Source: CAWUIO01 sp963922455
GTDB lineage: Bacteria > Bacteroidota > Bacteroidia > Cytophagales > Microscillaceae
DNA: 57,789 nucleotides
Reading direction: 5' to 3'
NCBI GenBank assembly: GCA_963922455.1
Contig: CAWUIO010000030.1
Location: 1 to 57,789 of the forward strand
The notes beneath the pieces are model-generated. The model made no database searches, was not told where the DNA came from, and saw only the letters and a program-made list of their open reading frames with translations. Position numbers and translations under genes: made by a program. Positions 43,968 to 53,357 of this stretch are shown piece by piece. Position 1 is the stretch's first letter. Each line of letters starts with the position of its first letter.

Positions 43968-46900
43968 TTATTGTCCCACAAGGCCGTGGGTGCGAGGAGT
44001 GACTATTTCTATATTACTCATATCATAGACGCTTCCTCCGCTTTTTATCGGATCAATATGATTAAGCTGGTATACAGCATTGGCTCCACCTCCTACAGCT
44101 TCCTCACCTATCACAAAAGGAGCTTGGCCATTTCGCATACGGCCTATACTCTGAGTACTGAAGTTTCGGCTCAATTGCGGGTCTAGGGCTACTAGCTTCC
44201 AAAAGGTTTCACGAAACTCGCGGAAGTTTTTAAAGTCGCCAATATTTTGCATCCGGCGGGCAATTTGCCCCGGGAAGGTACTAATTTTCCGGTTTTGGGG
44301 CCCTGTAAGCCAATCGGCACCAAGGTCGGGCAGGCCTTCGCTTCCTTGGGCAACTCCGGGCCTCCCCCGCAGAACCTCGGTATTGATAATATCTTGACCA
44401 ATCTCTAATTCCTGGTTGGCCGTAGCCCCTGCACTCTTGGCCTTTTCCAGGGCATGAAAACGGTTTTCAATTTGACTAATGGCATTTTCCAGGTCATCCC
44501 GGCCTGCGTGAAGATAGTCTTGTAAGGATTTGGAATCTATTGGAATGCCTTGGGTCTCGGCTTTTAAAATGATGGAGTCCAGCTTCTCAATTTGGGCTTG
44601 GGTGATGTTTTCGGGATAGCAAGGCGATTTACATTTTTTAAGAAGCTTGGCGGCCCGGGGGTTATCGAGAAGCATTTCCATAAGTTGGGGCTTCTCTTTT
44701 TGCAGCATGTCCCGGGTTGCCTTGTTGGTGCCTTCTAAGAGAGCATCTTCGGCTTTTTGTAGTTCGGCTTGTTTGCTTACCTTACCGGCTTCATCAAATA
44801 TATTTTCTACTTCGCCCTCAATCTTTTTCAAATCTTTGTCCGGGATATTGCTGGCACCAGAGGCTTTAAATTTTTGATAAGATTTTTTAAGATTGCGGAG
44901 TATGTGGGGCATCTCGATGGCTACCCGTCCTAATCCGTAAATGCCGATCATGGTATTGGCTATATCCCAGGATTGTAAAAACTTTTTCCCCCCTTCGGTG
45001 GCCGCGATGTCGGAGCGGAAAGAATTGATCGTAATATCGGCCACCGAAACTGCCGTATCCAATACCGCAAGGGCCTTGGCCACCCGGCTTCCCTTGGCCA
45101 ATAGTCCGGCCCCCCCAGCAAACAAGAGCCCTACATCTACTGCTGTGCTCAACTCCCGGCCAAACTGCTCGTTTTTGAAGCCCAGGAGGTTTATAGCCGG
45201 CATATACAAGGTTTCCCCTTTTTTGGCATTCGCAAAGTCTTCATCCATGTAGAAATGTAGGCCAATAATTTCATCGGGTTCAAGAATTTGCTCTTGGGTC
45301 TTCATACCTATAAAGGCCACATTGATCCAGTATACGACCCGAATTTTGCCTTTATCGGTAATTTCAACGACCTCATAGTAAAACCGTCGATTGTAGGCTG
45401 CCTTGATAAGCCCCGGATCGGCCCAAGGGAATATCTTAGCGTTTTGCATTTTCTCCAAAGCATCTTCGGGGCTTAGTGTTTGGAAGAACATGCTTCTTAA
45501 GGCTGCGTAATATTCTTTATTTTCTTGTCCACCAATTACCGACTCCAGCCTCTCATAAAGTTTGGCATTATCCTTTTTTAAAGATTCCAAGAGTGCTTTT
45601 AGATCCCGTTGGGGGGTATTGACTAAGAGCCGGATCAAGGTCTTTTCATCTTCTCCTCCTACGATGTAGCCATCGGCAATGTATTCAATCAGTTTGAGGC
45701 GTTCAGAAAGGCTGAGATAAAACATGGTGCGGTCGCTCATCTTGGCGGTTTCACTGTCTACATCCCAATCTCCCTGAGAGGTCTTGTCCATGAGCCCCTC
45801 GATTTTTTCAGGGCTAGCATCCCGTTCATTCAAAAAGTTACGAACTGCATCCTCAAGTTTATCAAGGCTTTCTCCTTTTTTGATGTTTCGGAAATAAAGC
45901 TCAAAATCCAGGTCATTCATTTGCTCAATCATTTGCGCGATGCGAACAATCTGAGCATAATCCTTGGGCTTGATACGAATTCCATCTTCTGACTCTTTCA
46001 TAATCAAGCGGGCCTTGTCGGGGAGATTGTGCACATACTCCCGCTCAGCCAGGACTTCATCTGCAATTTGATTCCAAGCGGCAACTAAGCCTTTTTCTTT
46101 CTCTTTGTCCCGGATTTTTTGCCAACTGGGTGTGCCAGTAAGTTCATGATAACGTTTATCTATTTCTTTGGTAAGCTCTCTTCTTTCTTTGCCATATTGA
46201 GGCAAGTCTAGAAAATCTTCCATTCTTTCATCAGCTCCGGCCGCTCTGCCTGTTTCGTCAACTTCAAAACCTAAGTCTGATGTATTTTGCCTTCTTGATT
46301 TCCCTAATAAACTAGCATCTACCTGCACAGTAACCGGGCTTTCACCCGACTTGTAATGTGCTCTTACATTATTCCACTTTCCGGGCCCCGGGCTATACTT
46401 AAATATTTGGGTGTCGGCAATTATTTTAAAAGTTTCCCCGTCGATATCCCCTGTAAAATGTACTTGAATAGGGATGGGTAGTTCGGACTCATCTTCGGGT
46501 ACTCGTTGGATTAAGGTTTTATTTTGCAAGGCAAAAGATGGAGCGCTTTGCTGCACCGTATGCGTCAACTCATGCGCCAACAACCTCTTCCCCTCCCGGC
46601 TTCCCGGATTATACTCTCCTTGGTTAAAGTGAATATCATTCCCCACCGTAAAGGCCCGGGCTCCCAATTCACGGTTCATCTGCACCGAAGGACTTCCCGT
46701 ATGAATCCTGACCTCGCTAAAATCCGTCCCAAAATTATCGTTCATAGAGCTTAGGGTTTGAGGGTCCATCGGGCTTCCTCCCCCTTTACTGGAGTTGATC
46801 TGGCTTTCCAAATGGCTACTGGCCTGGCCTTCTCCTCCCTGCATTTGGACAAACTTTCCTTGTAGTGACTCTTCTTCAGCACAAGTCGAGCATTTTCTTT

Positions 46901-47327
46901 GGGTAAAACCGGAGCCTAGTGGACTGATTTGAGAAGCTAATGAGGGTTTATGAGGCTTCGGGCTAGCATAACAGGTAGAGCATTTGCTTTGGAGGGCCTG
47001 AGGACTGTTTGCTATCTCATCGGCGACCTGATCGGCTTCTTTTTCATAGGAATCGTGGGCTTGCCCTATAGATAGCTTGGCTTGTAGGGGATGGGCTTGG
47101 TGTTGAATCGGCGAAAACTGTGTACTGGGAGGAAGGAAGGGGTTGACCTTGTCCTGTAATTGCATGGCCTGCAAGGCCTCTTGGTAGGGGTTGGTTTCTT
47201 TTTCCGGCACAGTACCTGATGAAGGCTTTTCTTCCCCTTTGGATAGCCTCTTTTCTTGCTTTTGAGAGGCAAGCAATTGCGTTTGGCTAAGGCTAGGGCC
47301 TTTGTCTAGTTTTAAAAATGCCGACAC
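43968..47327 (-). CDS. Giant DUF4157 (eCIS core) protein with colicin-like HNH C-terminus
   Basis: The 1119 residues start at GTG 47327; no nearby ATG fits. The leader has two KCSTC knots (115-119, 145-149), then DUF4157 (about 178-262) with HELTH at 252-256. A long middle part follows, including a hydrophobic stretch near 720-800. The C-terminal about 110 residues align to the DNase domain of colicins/pyocins: FREFRETFWKLVALDPQLSRNF, IGRMRNGQAPF and QLNHIDPIKSGG-VYDMSNIEIVTPRTH. The HNH residues would be His1090, Asn1105 and His1114, but the last metal His of the colicin motif (H-x3-H) is replaced by Gly1118 at the very C-terminus, so activity may be altered. It is probably an eCIS-delivered DNase toxin. 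Confidence 0.8.
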   Translation of the reverse strand: MSAFLKLDKGPSLSQTQLLASQKQEKRLSKGEEKPSSGTVPEKETNPYQEALQAMQLQDKVNPFLPPSTQFSPIQHQAHPLQAKLSIGQAHDSYEKEADQVADEIANSPQALQSKCSTCYASPKPHKPSLASQISPLGSGFTQRKCSTCAEEESLQGKFVQMQGGEGQASSHLESQINSSKGGGSPMDPQTLSSMNDNFGTDFSEVRIHTGSPSVQMNRELGARAFTVGNDIHFNQGEYNPGSREGKRLLAHELTHTVQQSAPSFALQNKTLIQRVPEDESELPIPIQVHFTGDIDGETFKIIADTQIFKYSPGPGKWNNVRAHYKSGESPVTVQVDASLLGKSRRQNTSDLGFEVDETGRAAGADERMEDFLDLPQYGKERRELTKEIDKRYHELTGTPSWQKIRDKEKEKGLVAAWNQIADEVLAEREYVHNLPDKARLIMKESEDGIRIKPKDYAQIVRIAQMIEQMNDLDFELYFRNIKKGESLDKLEDAVRNFLNERDASPEKIEGLMDKTSQGDWDVDSETAKMSDRTMFYLSLSERLKLIEYIADGYIVGGEDEKTLIRLLVNTPQRDLKALLESLKKDNAKLYERLESVIGGQENKEYYAALRSMFFQTLSPEDALEKMQNAKIFPWADPGLIKAAYNRRFYYEVVEITDKGKIRVVYWINVAFIGMKTQEQILEPDEIIGLHFYMDEDFANAKKGETLYMPAINLLGFKNEQFGRELSTAVDVGLLFAGGAGLLAKGSRVAKALAVLDTAVSVADITINSFRSDIAATEGGKKFLQSWDIANTMIGIYGLGRVAIEMPHILRNLKKSYQKFKASGASNIPDKDLKKIEGEVENIFDEAGKVSKQAELQKAEDALLEGTNKATRDMLQKEKPQLMEMLLDNPRAAKLLKKCKSPCYPENITQAQIEKLDSIILKAETQGIPIDSKSLQDYLHAGRDDLENAISQIENRFHALEKAKSAGATANQELEIGQDIINTEVLRGRPGVAQGSEGLPDLGADWLTGPQNRKISTFPGQIARRMQNIGDFKNFREFRETFWKLVALDPQLSRNFSTQSIGRMRNGQAPFVIGEEAVGGGANAVYQLNHIDPIKSGGSVYDMSNIEIVTPRTHGLVGQ

Positions 47328-47432
47328 AAGCGGTTTGTTAGGTAGAAAGTAATTTTATAAAATTGATGGGAATTTTCCTAAAAATCTCTTTAGATTTCGT
47401 GTGAAAATTAGGATAAATCCCGGAATGGACCC

Positions 47433-47561
47433 GGCTGAGGGATAGAGCGGCCTGTTTGAGCTCGTAAGGGCCAGGCGGGGGGGCAGCGAGTAGCGAAAGC
47501 CCGACCCCGGCGGCAGGATGGTTCATTTGGAAATCTTAGGTCTATCGCCGGGGGCAGCCCC
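47433..47561 (+). repeat. Dispersed structured element, copy F
   Basis: This GGCTG / CAGCC-type copy has the inner stem CCCCGGCG / CGCCGGGG. It lies in the 47328-47679 gap between the toxin gene and gpmI. The rest of the gap shows no promoter match. Confidence 0.9.
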
Positions 47562-47679
47562 AAACTTTTTTTAGGCCAATTTTTCCTTTTTTAAGCCCAA
47601 TACAATTTAAATCCCAGACATCGAAATCCGCCAAAATTGGCCTAACTTGCCAGCACTAGAGCACAAAAATCCAAATGAT

Positions 47680-49206
47680 ATGCAAAAGAAAGTTATGCTG
47701 ATGATCCTGGACGGATGGGGCCTGGGACATGAACCCGCAGTTTCGGCCATTGCCCAAGCCAAAACCCCTTATGTGGATTCTTTGATGGAAAATTATCCGA
47801 ATAGTAAACTGGAAGCCTCGGGCCTGGCCGTGGGACTACCCGAGGGACAAATGGGGAATTCTGAAGTGGGCCATATGAATATTGGGGCTGGCCGGGTCGT
47901 ATATCAAGATTTGGTGCGAATTAATAAAGCCATCGAGGAGGAGACCTTGGCCGATAATGACGTTTTAAAGGAAGCCTATCAATATGCCAAAGATCAAAAT
48001 AAATCGGTACACCTCCTGGGTTTACTCTCAGACGGAGGGGTGCACTCGCACATCAACCATATCAAAGCGCTCGCCCAAATTGCGGATACCTATGGCTTAG
48101 AAAAGGTCTTTGTTCACGCATTTACCGACGGACGCGACACTTCGCCAACGGCTGGCAAAGCCTACGTGGAAGAATTGGAAGCAGCCCTCAAGGCAAGCAC
48201 AGGAAAAATCGCCTCCCTAATTGGGCGTTACTACGCCATGGACCGGGACAAGCGTTGGGAGCGTATCCAATTGGCCTACGACTTGTTGGTAAAAGGAGAA
48301 GGAAAAGCGGCGCAAAACCTTAGCGAGGCCATCCAAGCTTCGTATGAAGAAGAAGTTACCGATGAGTTTATTAAACCGATTGTCCGGGTAGACGCCGAGG
48401 GGAAACCGCTTGCGACCATACAGCCGGGCGATGTGGTACTCTTTTTTAACTTTCGGAATGACCGAGGGAGGCAGTTGACCCAAGCCCTCAGCCAAAGTGA
48501 TTTCCCTGAGCAAGGCACGCAAAAAATGGATTTGCATTACCTCACCATGACGCTTTATGATGACACCTTCCAGGGGGTCCGGGTACTTTTTGAAAAAGAC
48601 AAATTGCAAAACACCCTAGGAGAAGTAATTGCCCAGGCTGGCAAGAAACAAATCCGCATTGCCGAGACCGAAAAATATCCCCACGTAACCTTCTTTTTCT
48701 CAGGGGGACGGGAGGTAGAGTTTGAGGGAGAAAGCCGCATATTATGCCCCTCTCCCAAGGTTGCGACCTATGACTTACAGCCCGAAATGAGTGCCGCCGA
48801 TATCCGGGATGCCATTGTGAAGGAGATCGAGGCCCAATCTTGCGATTTTGTTTGTTTGAACTTTGCCAATCCCGATATGGTTGGTCATACGGGGGTGTTT
48901 GAGGCTGCTGTAAAAGCCTGCGAAACCGTTGACTCTTGCACCGAAACCGTGGTGGAAGCCGCCAAAAAGCACGGCTATTCCGTAATAATTATTGCCGACC
49001 ATGGCAACTCTGATATTATGGTAAAAGCCGACGGAAGCCCCCATACGGCCCATACTACCAACTTAGTACCTTGTATCTTGGTAGATGATACATATCAACC
49101 CCAATTACAAGATGGTAAGTTGGGCGATCTCGCTCCGAGCATTTTGCACATGATGGGCATTGAGCGCCCCGCCGAAATGAACGGAGACATTTTAATGAAG
49201 TCTTAA
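47680..49206 (+). CDS. gpmI: 2,3-bisphosphoglycerate-independent phosphoglycerate mutase
   Basis: This glycolytic enzyme interconverts 3- and 2-phosphoglycerate. From ATG 47680 it has 508 residues with metal-site motifs LMILDGWG and IIADHGNSDIM, the phosphoserine in GQMGNSEVGHMNIGAGR, HAFTDGRDTSP and NPDMVGHTG. Length and order are normal for the Mn-dependent alkaline phosphatase-fold enzyme. A TTG at 47647 would add 11 residues and is disfavoured. The next lipoprotein gene starts 34 bases later. Confidence 0.97.
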   Translation: MQKKVMLMILDGWGLGHEPAVSAIAQAKTPYVDSLMENYPNSKLEASGLAVGLPEGQMGNSEVGHMNIGAGRVVYQDLVRINKAIEEETLADNDVLKEAYQYAKDQNKSVHLLGLLSDGGVHSHINHIKALAQIADTYGLEKVFVHAFTDGRDTSPTAGKAYVEELEAALKASTGKIASLIGRYYAMDRDKRWERIQLAYDLLVKGEGKAAQNLSEAIQASYEEEVTDEFIKPIVRVDAEGKPLATIQPGDVVLFFNFRNDRGRQLTQALSQSDFPEQGTQKMDLHYLTMTLYDDTFQGVRVLFEKDKLQNTLGEVIAQAGKKQIRIAETEKYPHVTFFFSGGREVEFEGESRILCPSPKVATYDLQPEMSAADIRDAIVKEIEAQSCDFVCLNFANPDMVGHTGVFEAAVKACETVDSCTETVVEAAKKHGYSVIIIADHGNSDIMVKADGSPHTAHTTNLVPCILVDDTYQPQLQDGKLGDLAPSILHMMGIERPAEMNGDILMKS

Positions 49207-49240
49207 CAAGACTTTCCGCCTAAATTTTTATCGCTTGAGC

Positions 49241-49852
49241 ATGATGCAGCTAGATATTTCTTCAAAGTCCCTGTACGTAGGTGTACTGGGCCTTTTTCTT
49301 TTTTCTGTATGGGCCTGTGAGGTGCCCCAAGATTTGGAAACCGACACCCCGGATGGTTCTCCGGGGTATTACGATTTAAAAATCCTCATGACGCAACAAA
49401 TTGCCTATTTGGATTCTCTCAAGCCCCAAGTCCGGAAGACCGTTCAAGCCGGGAATACCGAGCCCCAAAGCCAGCAAATTAGTAATTGGCAAACCGAACT
49501 TAATATGTTTGGGCAAGCCAATATCAACCGCCCCATTTTAAAAGACGTGTACACTGTACAGGATTCTAGTGGCGGGGGCTTTACCTACACCCTCTACACC
49601 TGCCTCGAGGAGGACAAACCGGTGCGCAAGTTACGGCTTAAAAAAGCAAGCGGTTCAGACTTGGCCGAGGAGGTGCACGTTTGGATCAAGCAGGATAACC
49701 TTTTGTACGATTCGGACAAAGAGTTGGTCTTAGACTTAGAAAAATATGGACAAGGCCAAAGAATTACCCGCTATCAGGTCTTGGGTAAACAAGCCTCGGC
49801 CTTTGGTACTACCTTGGATTTTCAGGTGGAAGGGATCATCGAGTACAACTAA
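49241..49852 (+). CDS. Hypothetical lipoprotein
   Basis: The 203-residue protein has a lipobox-like end of signal (LFLFSVWAC), then EVPQDLETDTPDGSPGYYDLKILMTQQIAYLDSLKPQVRKTV, a segment typical of small Bacteroidota lipoproteins, and a beta-rich rest. No family name is known to me. It is probably attached to a membrane and may be read through from gpmI. The alternative start at 49244 makes no practical difference. Confidence 0.7.
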   Translation: MMQLDISSKSLYVGVLGLFLFSVWACEVPQDLETDTPDGSPGYYDLKILMTQQIAYLDSLKPQVRKTVQAGNTEPQSQQISNWQTELNMFGQANINRPILKDVYTVQDSSGGGFTYTLYTCLEEDKPVRKLRLKKASGSDLAEEVHVWIKQDNLLYDSDKELVLDLEKYGQGQRITRYQVLGKQASAFGTTLDFQVEGIIEYN

Positions 49853-49869
49853 ACCGGGTTTGAGGAATT

Positions 49870-50005
49870 GGAGCTTCCCTAGGCCCTTCTAAGCTAGGAG
49901 CATCGTATACCTTGGGTTTGTGGGGCCTAGGTCGGGCTATCACTACTCGCTGCCTTTCCCCGCCGGGCCTACACGAGCTCAAACATGCCGTTCTATCCCT
50001 AAGCC
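49870..50005 (-). repeat. Dispersed structured element, copy G
   Basis: It begins GGCTTAGGGATAG and ends GGGAAGCTCC, with the inner stem CCTAGGCCC / GGGCCTAGG, the most divergent stem of the family and the strongest single piece of covariation evidence. It lies between the convergent lipoprotein and bshA genes. Confidence 0.9.
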
Positions 50006-50039
50006 TGGGATCTGATCGGCCTGTTAAATAGCGGTAACA

Positions 50040-51182
50040 TTAAACCGTCACTCGGTTTTTAGTATTTTCTAAAACTTCCTCATAATACGCTTCATATTGG
50101 GGAAGTATTTTCTGGATGTCAAAGCATTTTGCCCGTTTTAGGGCATTTTCTCGGAAAGTTTTCAAATTTTCGTCTTGTAGAATATGCAAAGCGTTCCGGG
50201 CCATATCTTGTACATCGCCCACTTCACTCACAAATCCGGTTTTTCCGTGGAGATTGAGTTCTGGAATACCTCCCGTATTCGAGGAAATTACCGGTACCTC
50301 ACAAGCCATAGCTTCTAAGGCTGCCAGCCCAAAACTTTCTTTTTCAGAGGGCATAAGAAACAAATCGGCGATGGAGAGAACCTCTTCCACCGCCCCGATT
50401 TTACCTAAAAAGCGTACATCTTCACAAATACCTAATTTGCGGCAGAGATGTTCCATATTAGTTCGTTCGGGGCCGTCACCCACCAAAAGTAATTTAGAAG
50501 GCACCTCTTTACGTACCATGCTAAAAATCTCCATCACATCCTGGACCCGTTTTACCTTACGAAAGTTAGACGTGTGCACCAAGAGCTTTTCGTCGTCTGG
50601 ACTAATGGCTTTTTTAAAGTGGCTCTTCTCCTGACGTTTGAAACGCTTTAAGTCGATAAAGTTAGAGATAACCCGGATATCTTTCTTTATATCAAAGTGA
50701 TCATACGTATCCTGGCGGAGGCTTTCAGAAACCGTAGTGACCCCATCCGACTCATTAATGCTAAATGTAACTACAGGCTCAAAAGACTTGTCTTTCCCTA
50801 CCAGTGTAATATCGGTTCCGTGCAAAGTAGTGACCACCGGCAAATTAATCCCCGCCGAACGCAGCATTTGCTTAGACATATAGGCCGAGGAGGCGTGAGG
50901 GATAGCGTAGTGTACGTGCAAGATATCTAGTTTCTCGTATTTGACTACATTGGCAATGGTGCTCGAGAGGGCCAGCTCATAAGGGGGGTATTGAAAAAGC
51001 GGATAGCTGGGTACATATACCGCGTGATAGAAAAGATTTTCATTAAAAAAGTTGAGGCGTACCGGTTGGGTGTAGGTAATAAAATGTACCTGATGTCCTT
51101 TTTCAGCTAATGCTTTTCCAAGTTCGGTAGCAACAACACCACTTCCTCCAAACGTTGGATAGCATACGATCCCTATTTTCAT
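50040..51182 (-). CDS. bshA: N-acetyl-alpha-D-glucosaminyl L-malate synthase BshA
   Basis: BshA starts bacillithiol synthesis by joining GlcNAc to L-malate. The 380-residue GT4 glycosyltransferase has the characteristic opening IGIVCYPTFGGSGVVATELGKALAEKGH, HVHYAIPHA, LHGTDITLVGKD and the donor site EKESFGLAALEAMACEVPVISSNTGGIPE. These, especially the GGSGVVA loop, separate BshA from generic GT4 enzymes. bshB and bshC are not in the window. The 11-bp inverted repeat at 51242-51281 lies 60 bases upstream. Confidence 0.93.
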   Translation of the reverse strand: MKIGIVCYPTFGGSGVVATELGKALAEKGHQVHFITYTQPVRLNFFNENLFYHAVYVPSYPLFQYPPYELALSSTIANVVKYEKLDILHVHYAIPHASSAYMSKQMLRSAGINLPVVTTLHGTDITLVGKDKSFEPVVTFSINESDGVTTVSESLRQDTYDHFDIKKDIRVISNFIDLKRFKRQEKSHFKKAISPDDEKLLVHTSNFRKVKRVQDVMEIFSMVRKEVPSKLLLVGDGPERTNMEHLCRKLGICEDVRFLGKIGAVEEVLSIADLFLMPSEKESFGLAALEAMACEVPVISSNTGGIPELNLHGKTGFVSEVGDVQDMARNALHILQDENLKTFRENALKRAKCFDIQKILPQYEAYYEEVLENTKNRVTV

Positions 51183-51241
51183 GGCTTAACGGTTTTTGTA
51201 TACAAAGTAAACAACTTTCCAGGGACTGCTTTGGTTCGTAG

Positions 51242-51281
51242 ATTGTAAAATCCTGTTAAAAAGCAGTTAAGATTTTACAAT
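51242..51281. promoter_or_regulatory. Perfect 11-bp inverted repeat between phosphatase and bshA
   Basis: ATTGTAAAATC and GATTTTACAAT are exact reverse complements separated by 18 bases. It is AT-rich and not followed by a long T run. It could be a weak terminator of the phosphatase gene or a protein-binding site before bshA. Confidence 0.55.
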
Positions 51282-51284
51282 TTG

Positions 51285-53180
51285 CTAAAGGCGAATACCC
51301 ACTACGGTAATATCGTCTCTTTGGGCCGTGCGAAAAGTCATATGATCCCGTAAAAGCTGTTCGAGATGTTCTTTTTGTTTACGCAGACTAAGCGATTGCG
51401 CTTCTTCTAAACAACTCATAAACTTTTGCCGTCCTAATTTTCTCCTTTTTTCATTGGGCTGGTCCCAATAGCCATCGCTACTCATATAGATGGTACTACC
51501 GATGGGCAGGACTTGGGTGTGGTTTTCAAAATTAACTTGGGTATCTTTTGGGATTTTTTGTTCGGTGTACAAACCGCCAATCGCCCGGCGGCTCCCTCTT
51601 ATTTCGTTGATCCCCCGACCTCGGTTATAGTAGAGGTTGCCTTTGGCCCCGGCAAAGACCACTTCATAGGTTTGGCTGGCTACATAGGATGGTTGAATGC
51701 GGCAGAGGGAAATTTCCATTCCGTCATTATTACCCGTTTTTTCTTGATGAAGGACTACGCGGACTTCATAGTCTAAGATCTCTAAAATATCGGCCGGGTC
51801 GTAGACCTGCTTTTCAATAAGGATTTTATTTAATAAGGAGTGCCCTATCATACTCATAAAAGCTCCGGGAACGCCGTGCCCAGTACAATCTACCACCCCT
51901 ATGTAGGTATAATCCCGTACCTTGGCCAACCAGTAAAAATCTCCCGAGACAACGTGCATCGGTTGGTAGATGATAAAAAACTCCTTAAAGTAGGATTGCA
52001 TTTCCTGGGTATCTGGCAAGATCGCGTGCTGGATTTTCTGGGCATATCGAATACTTTCCATCAAAATCTTTTGCTTGCTCTCAATGCGCTCCGATTTATT
52101 TTGAATTTCATCAATACTATCCTGGACCTTTTGGAGCATAAACTCAAAGTCTCGTGAGAGCTTCCCAATTTCATCCCGGGTGGAAAGGGGCTCAAACTCA
52201 GCATTGCGGGAAAAGTTAAGTTGTATTACGTGATTGATAGACCGGGATAAGTAGCGAATGGGCTTACTGAGTATCTTAGTAATGATATAGGCCAAAAAGA
52301 TAATGAGGCTGATAAAGAGCAAGACCAAGCCAATCAGAATCGTACGGTTTTGCCGCACCAAGCTTCGGATTTCCTGGTTTACAATGATATCAATCTGCTC
52401 AATGTCTTTCCCAATTTTCCTGGATACATCAGCCAATTCTTTTCTTAGTCCTTTTTTGGTGGAAAACCCAATGACTTTTTCCACGGCTACCAAGTCTGTA
52501 AAGGTTTTCTGATATCGCTCTAGGAGCCTTACCAAACGTTCTTGGACGGGGATTTCTTTCACTTTTATCAAAATATCCTCCCGGAGGGCTTGGATGGCCT
52601 TGACAATCTTTTGGGTGTAGCGTTCTTCTTTTCTTAGGATAAAATCTTTTTCGTGCCGCCGGATCATAAGCAATTTACCCATATCCAAGCCATAGTAGGG
52701 GGCGGCGTCTTCTACCTCGTGGATATAATCACGCATTTCACCTTCCAGGCCAAAGTCCTTAAAGCCCCTTAACTCAATATTGCGAACGGTTTCGGAAAAT
52801 AACTGCTCATAGCGGTCAAACAGGAAGATTATGCTATCGACTCGGGCCCTGATTTCATCGGCTTTGAGCTCAGGGGATGATTTAACAATGCTCAGGTAGC
52901 CCTTGATGCTATTTACGTGTTTGTCTCGATTGATGAGATATTCGCTCACATTTTGGGTGAAAAACTGAGGGTTGATGGTTTCATCAATAAAAAAATCCCG
53001 GGCAAGCGTGGCGGCTTTCTGGTTTTCCAGACTGATTTTGCTGAGGGTGAGGATCAGGTCATTGGCTCGGTCCTCTCGTTGTTTAAACCAGATGTTTACC
53101 CAGATAATAAAGAAAGTAATAAGTAGGAACATCAAAAAAGAGCCTAATAATTTGGCCCGTATCGTCCTAAAAATGTTCAT
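51285..53180 (-). CDS. Membrane sensor with HAMP and SpoIIE/PP2C-type serine phosphatase
   Basis: The 631-residue protein has a membrane helix at about 11-30, an extracytoplasmic helical sensor region (about 31-270), a second membrane helix (275-298), a HAMP segment (KPIRYLSRSINHVIQLNF) and a coiled coil. A PPM-type phosphatase domain ends it (about 395-631): GDFYWLAKVRDYTYIGVVDCTGHGVPGAFMSMIG, with the metal Asp residues in GDFYW and VVDCTGHG, and TVVGIRL at the end. It resembles RsbU-like activators of partner-switching cascades. No anti-sigma or STAS partner is adjacent. Confidence 0.9.
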   Translation of the reverse strand: MNIFRTIRAKLLGSFLMFLLITFFIIWVNIWFKQREDRANDLILTLSKISLENQKAATLARDFFIDETINPQFFTQNVSEYLINRDKHVNSIKGYLSIVKSSPELKADEIRARVDSIIFLFDRYEQLFSETVRNIELRGFKDFGLEGEMRDYIHEVEDAAPYYGLDMGKLLMIRRHEKDFILRKEERYTQKIVKAIQALREDILIKVKEIPVQERLVRLLERYQKTFTDLVAVEKVIGFSTKKGLRKELADVSRKIGKDIEQIDIIVNQEIRSLVRQNRTILIGLVLLFISLIIFLAYIITKILSKPIRYLSRSINHVIQLNFSRNAEFEPLSTRDEIGKLSRDFEFMLQKVQDSIDEIQNKSERIESKQKILMESIRYAQKIQHAILPDTQEMQSYFKEFFIIYQPMHVVSGDFYWLAKVRDYTYIGVVDCTGHGVPGAFMSMIGHSLLNKILIEKQVYDPADILEILDYEVRVVLHQEKTGNNDGMEISLCRIQPSYVASQTYEVVFAGAKGNLYYNRGRGINEIRGSRRAIGGLYTEQKIPKDTQVNFENHTQVLPIGSTIYMSSDGYWDQPNEKRRKLGRQKFMSCLEEAQSLSLRKQKEHLEQLLRDHMTFRTAQRDDITVVGIRL

Positions 53181-53323
53181 CTTTCCATTAAGTAGTTTGG
53201 GGAAAAGAATAGTTACACCAAGCTAAGTACGATTTGTTTTTAAGATTATACGCTGGTATGACTTTACAAAACTGGGAAATGGGCTAAAAATAAGCGTTAA
53301 GCCTCATCTTTGTGTGTGAATAC

Positions 53324-53353
53324 CAAAATTACAAAAAAAGGGCCACATCCCAA
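53324..53353 (-). promoter_or_regulatory. Promoter of the sensor phosphatase gene
   Basis: On the minus strand TTG, exactly 19 bases, TAATTTTG. The -33 box lies directly after the stop of the SNF2 gene, and the leader to 53180 is about 137 bases. Confidence 0.6.
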
Positions 53354-53357
53354 GGCC

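Noticed and set aside
36079..47327. Classification as a type VI secretion or Rhs locus.
   Set aside because: There are no Rhs/YD repeats, PAAR, Hcp or VgrG features; DUF4157 and the AAA+ type point to eCIS instead.
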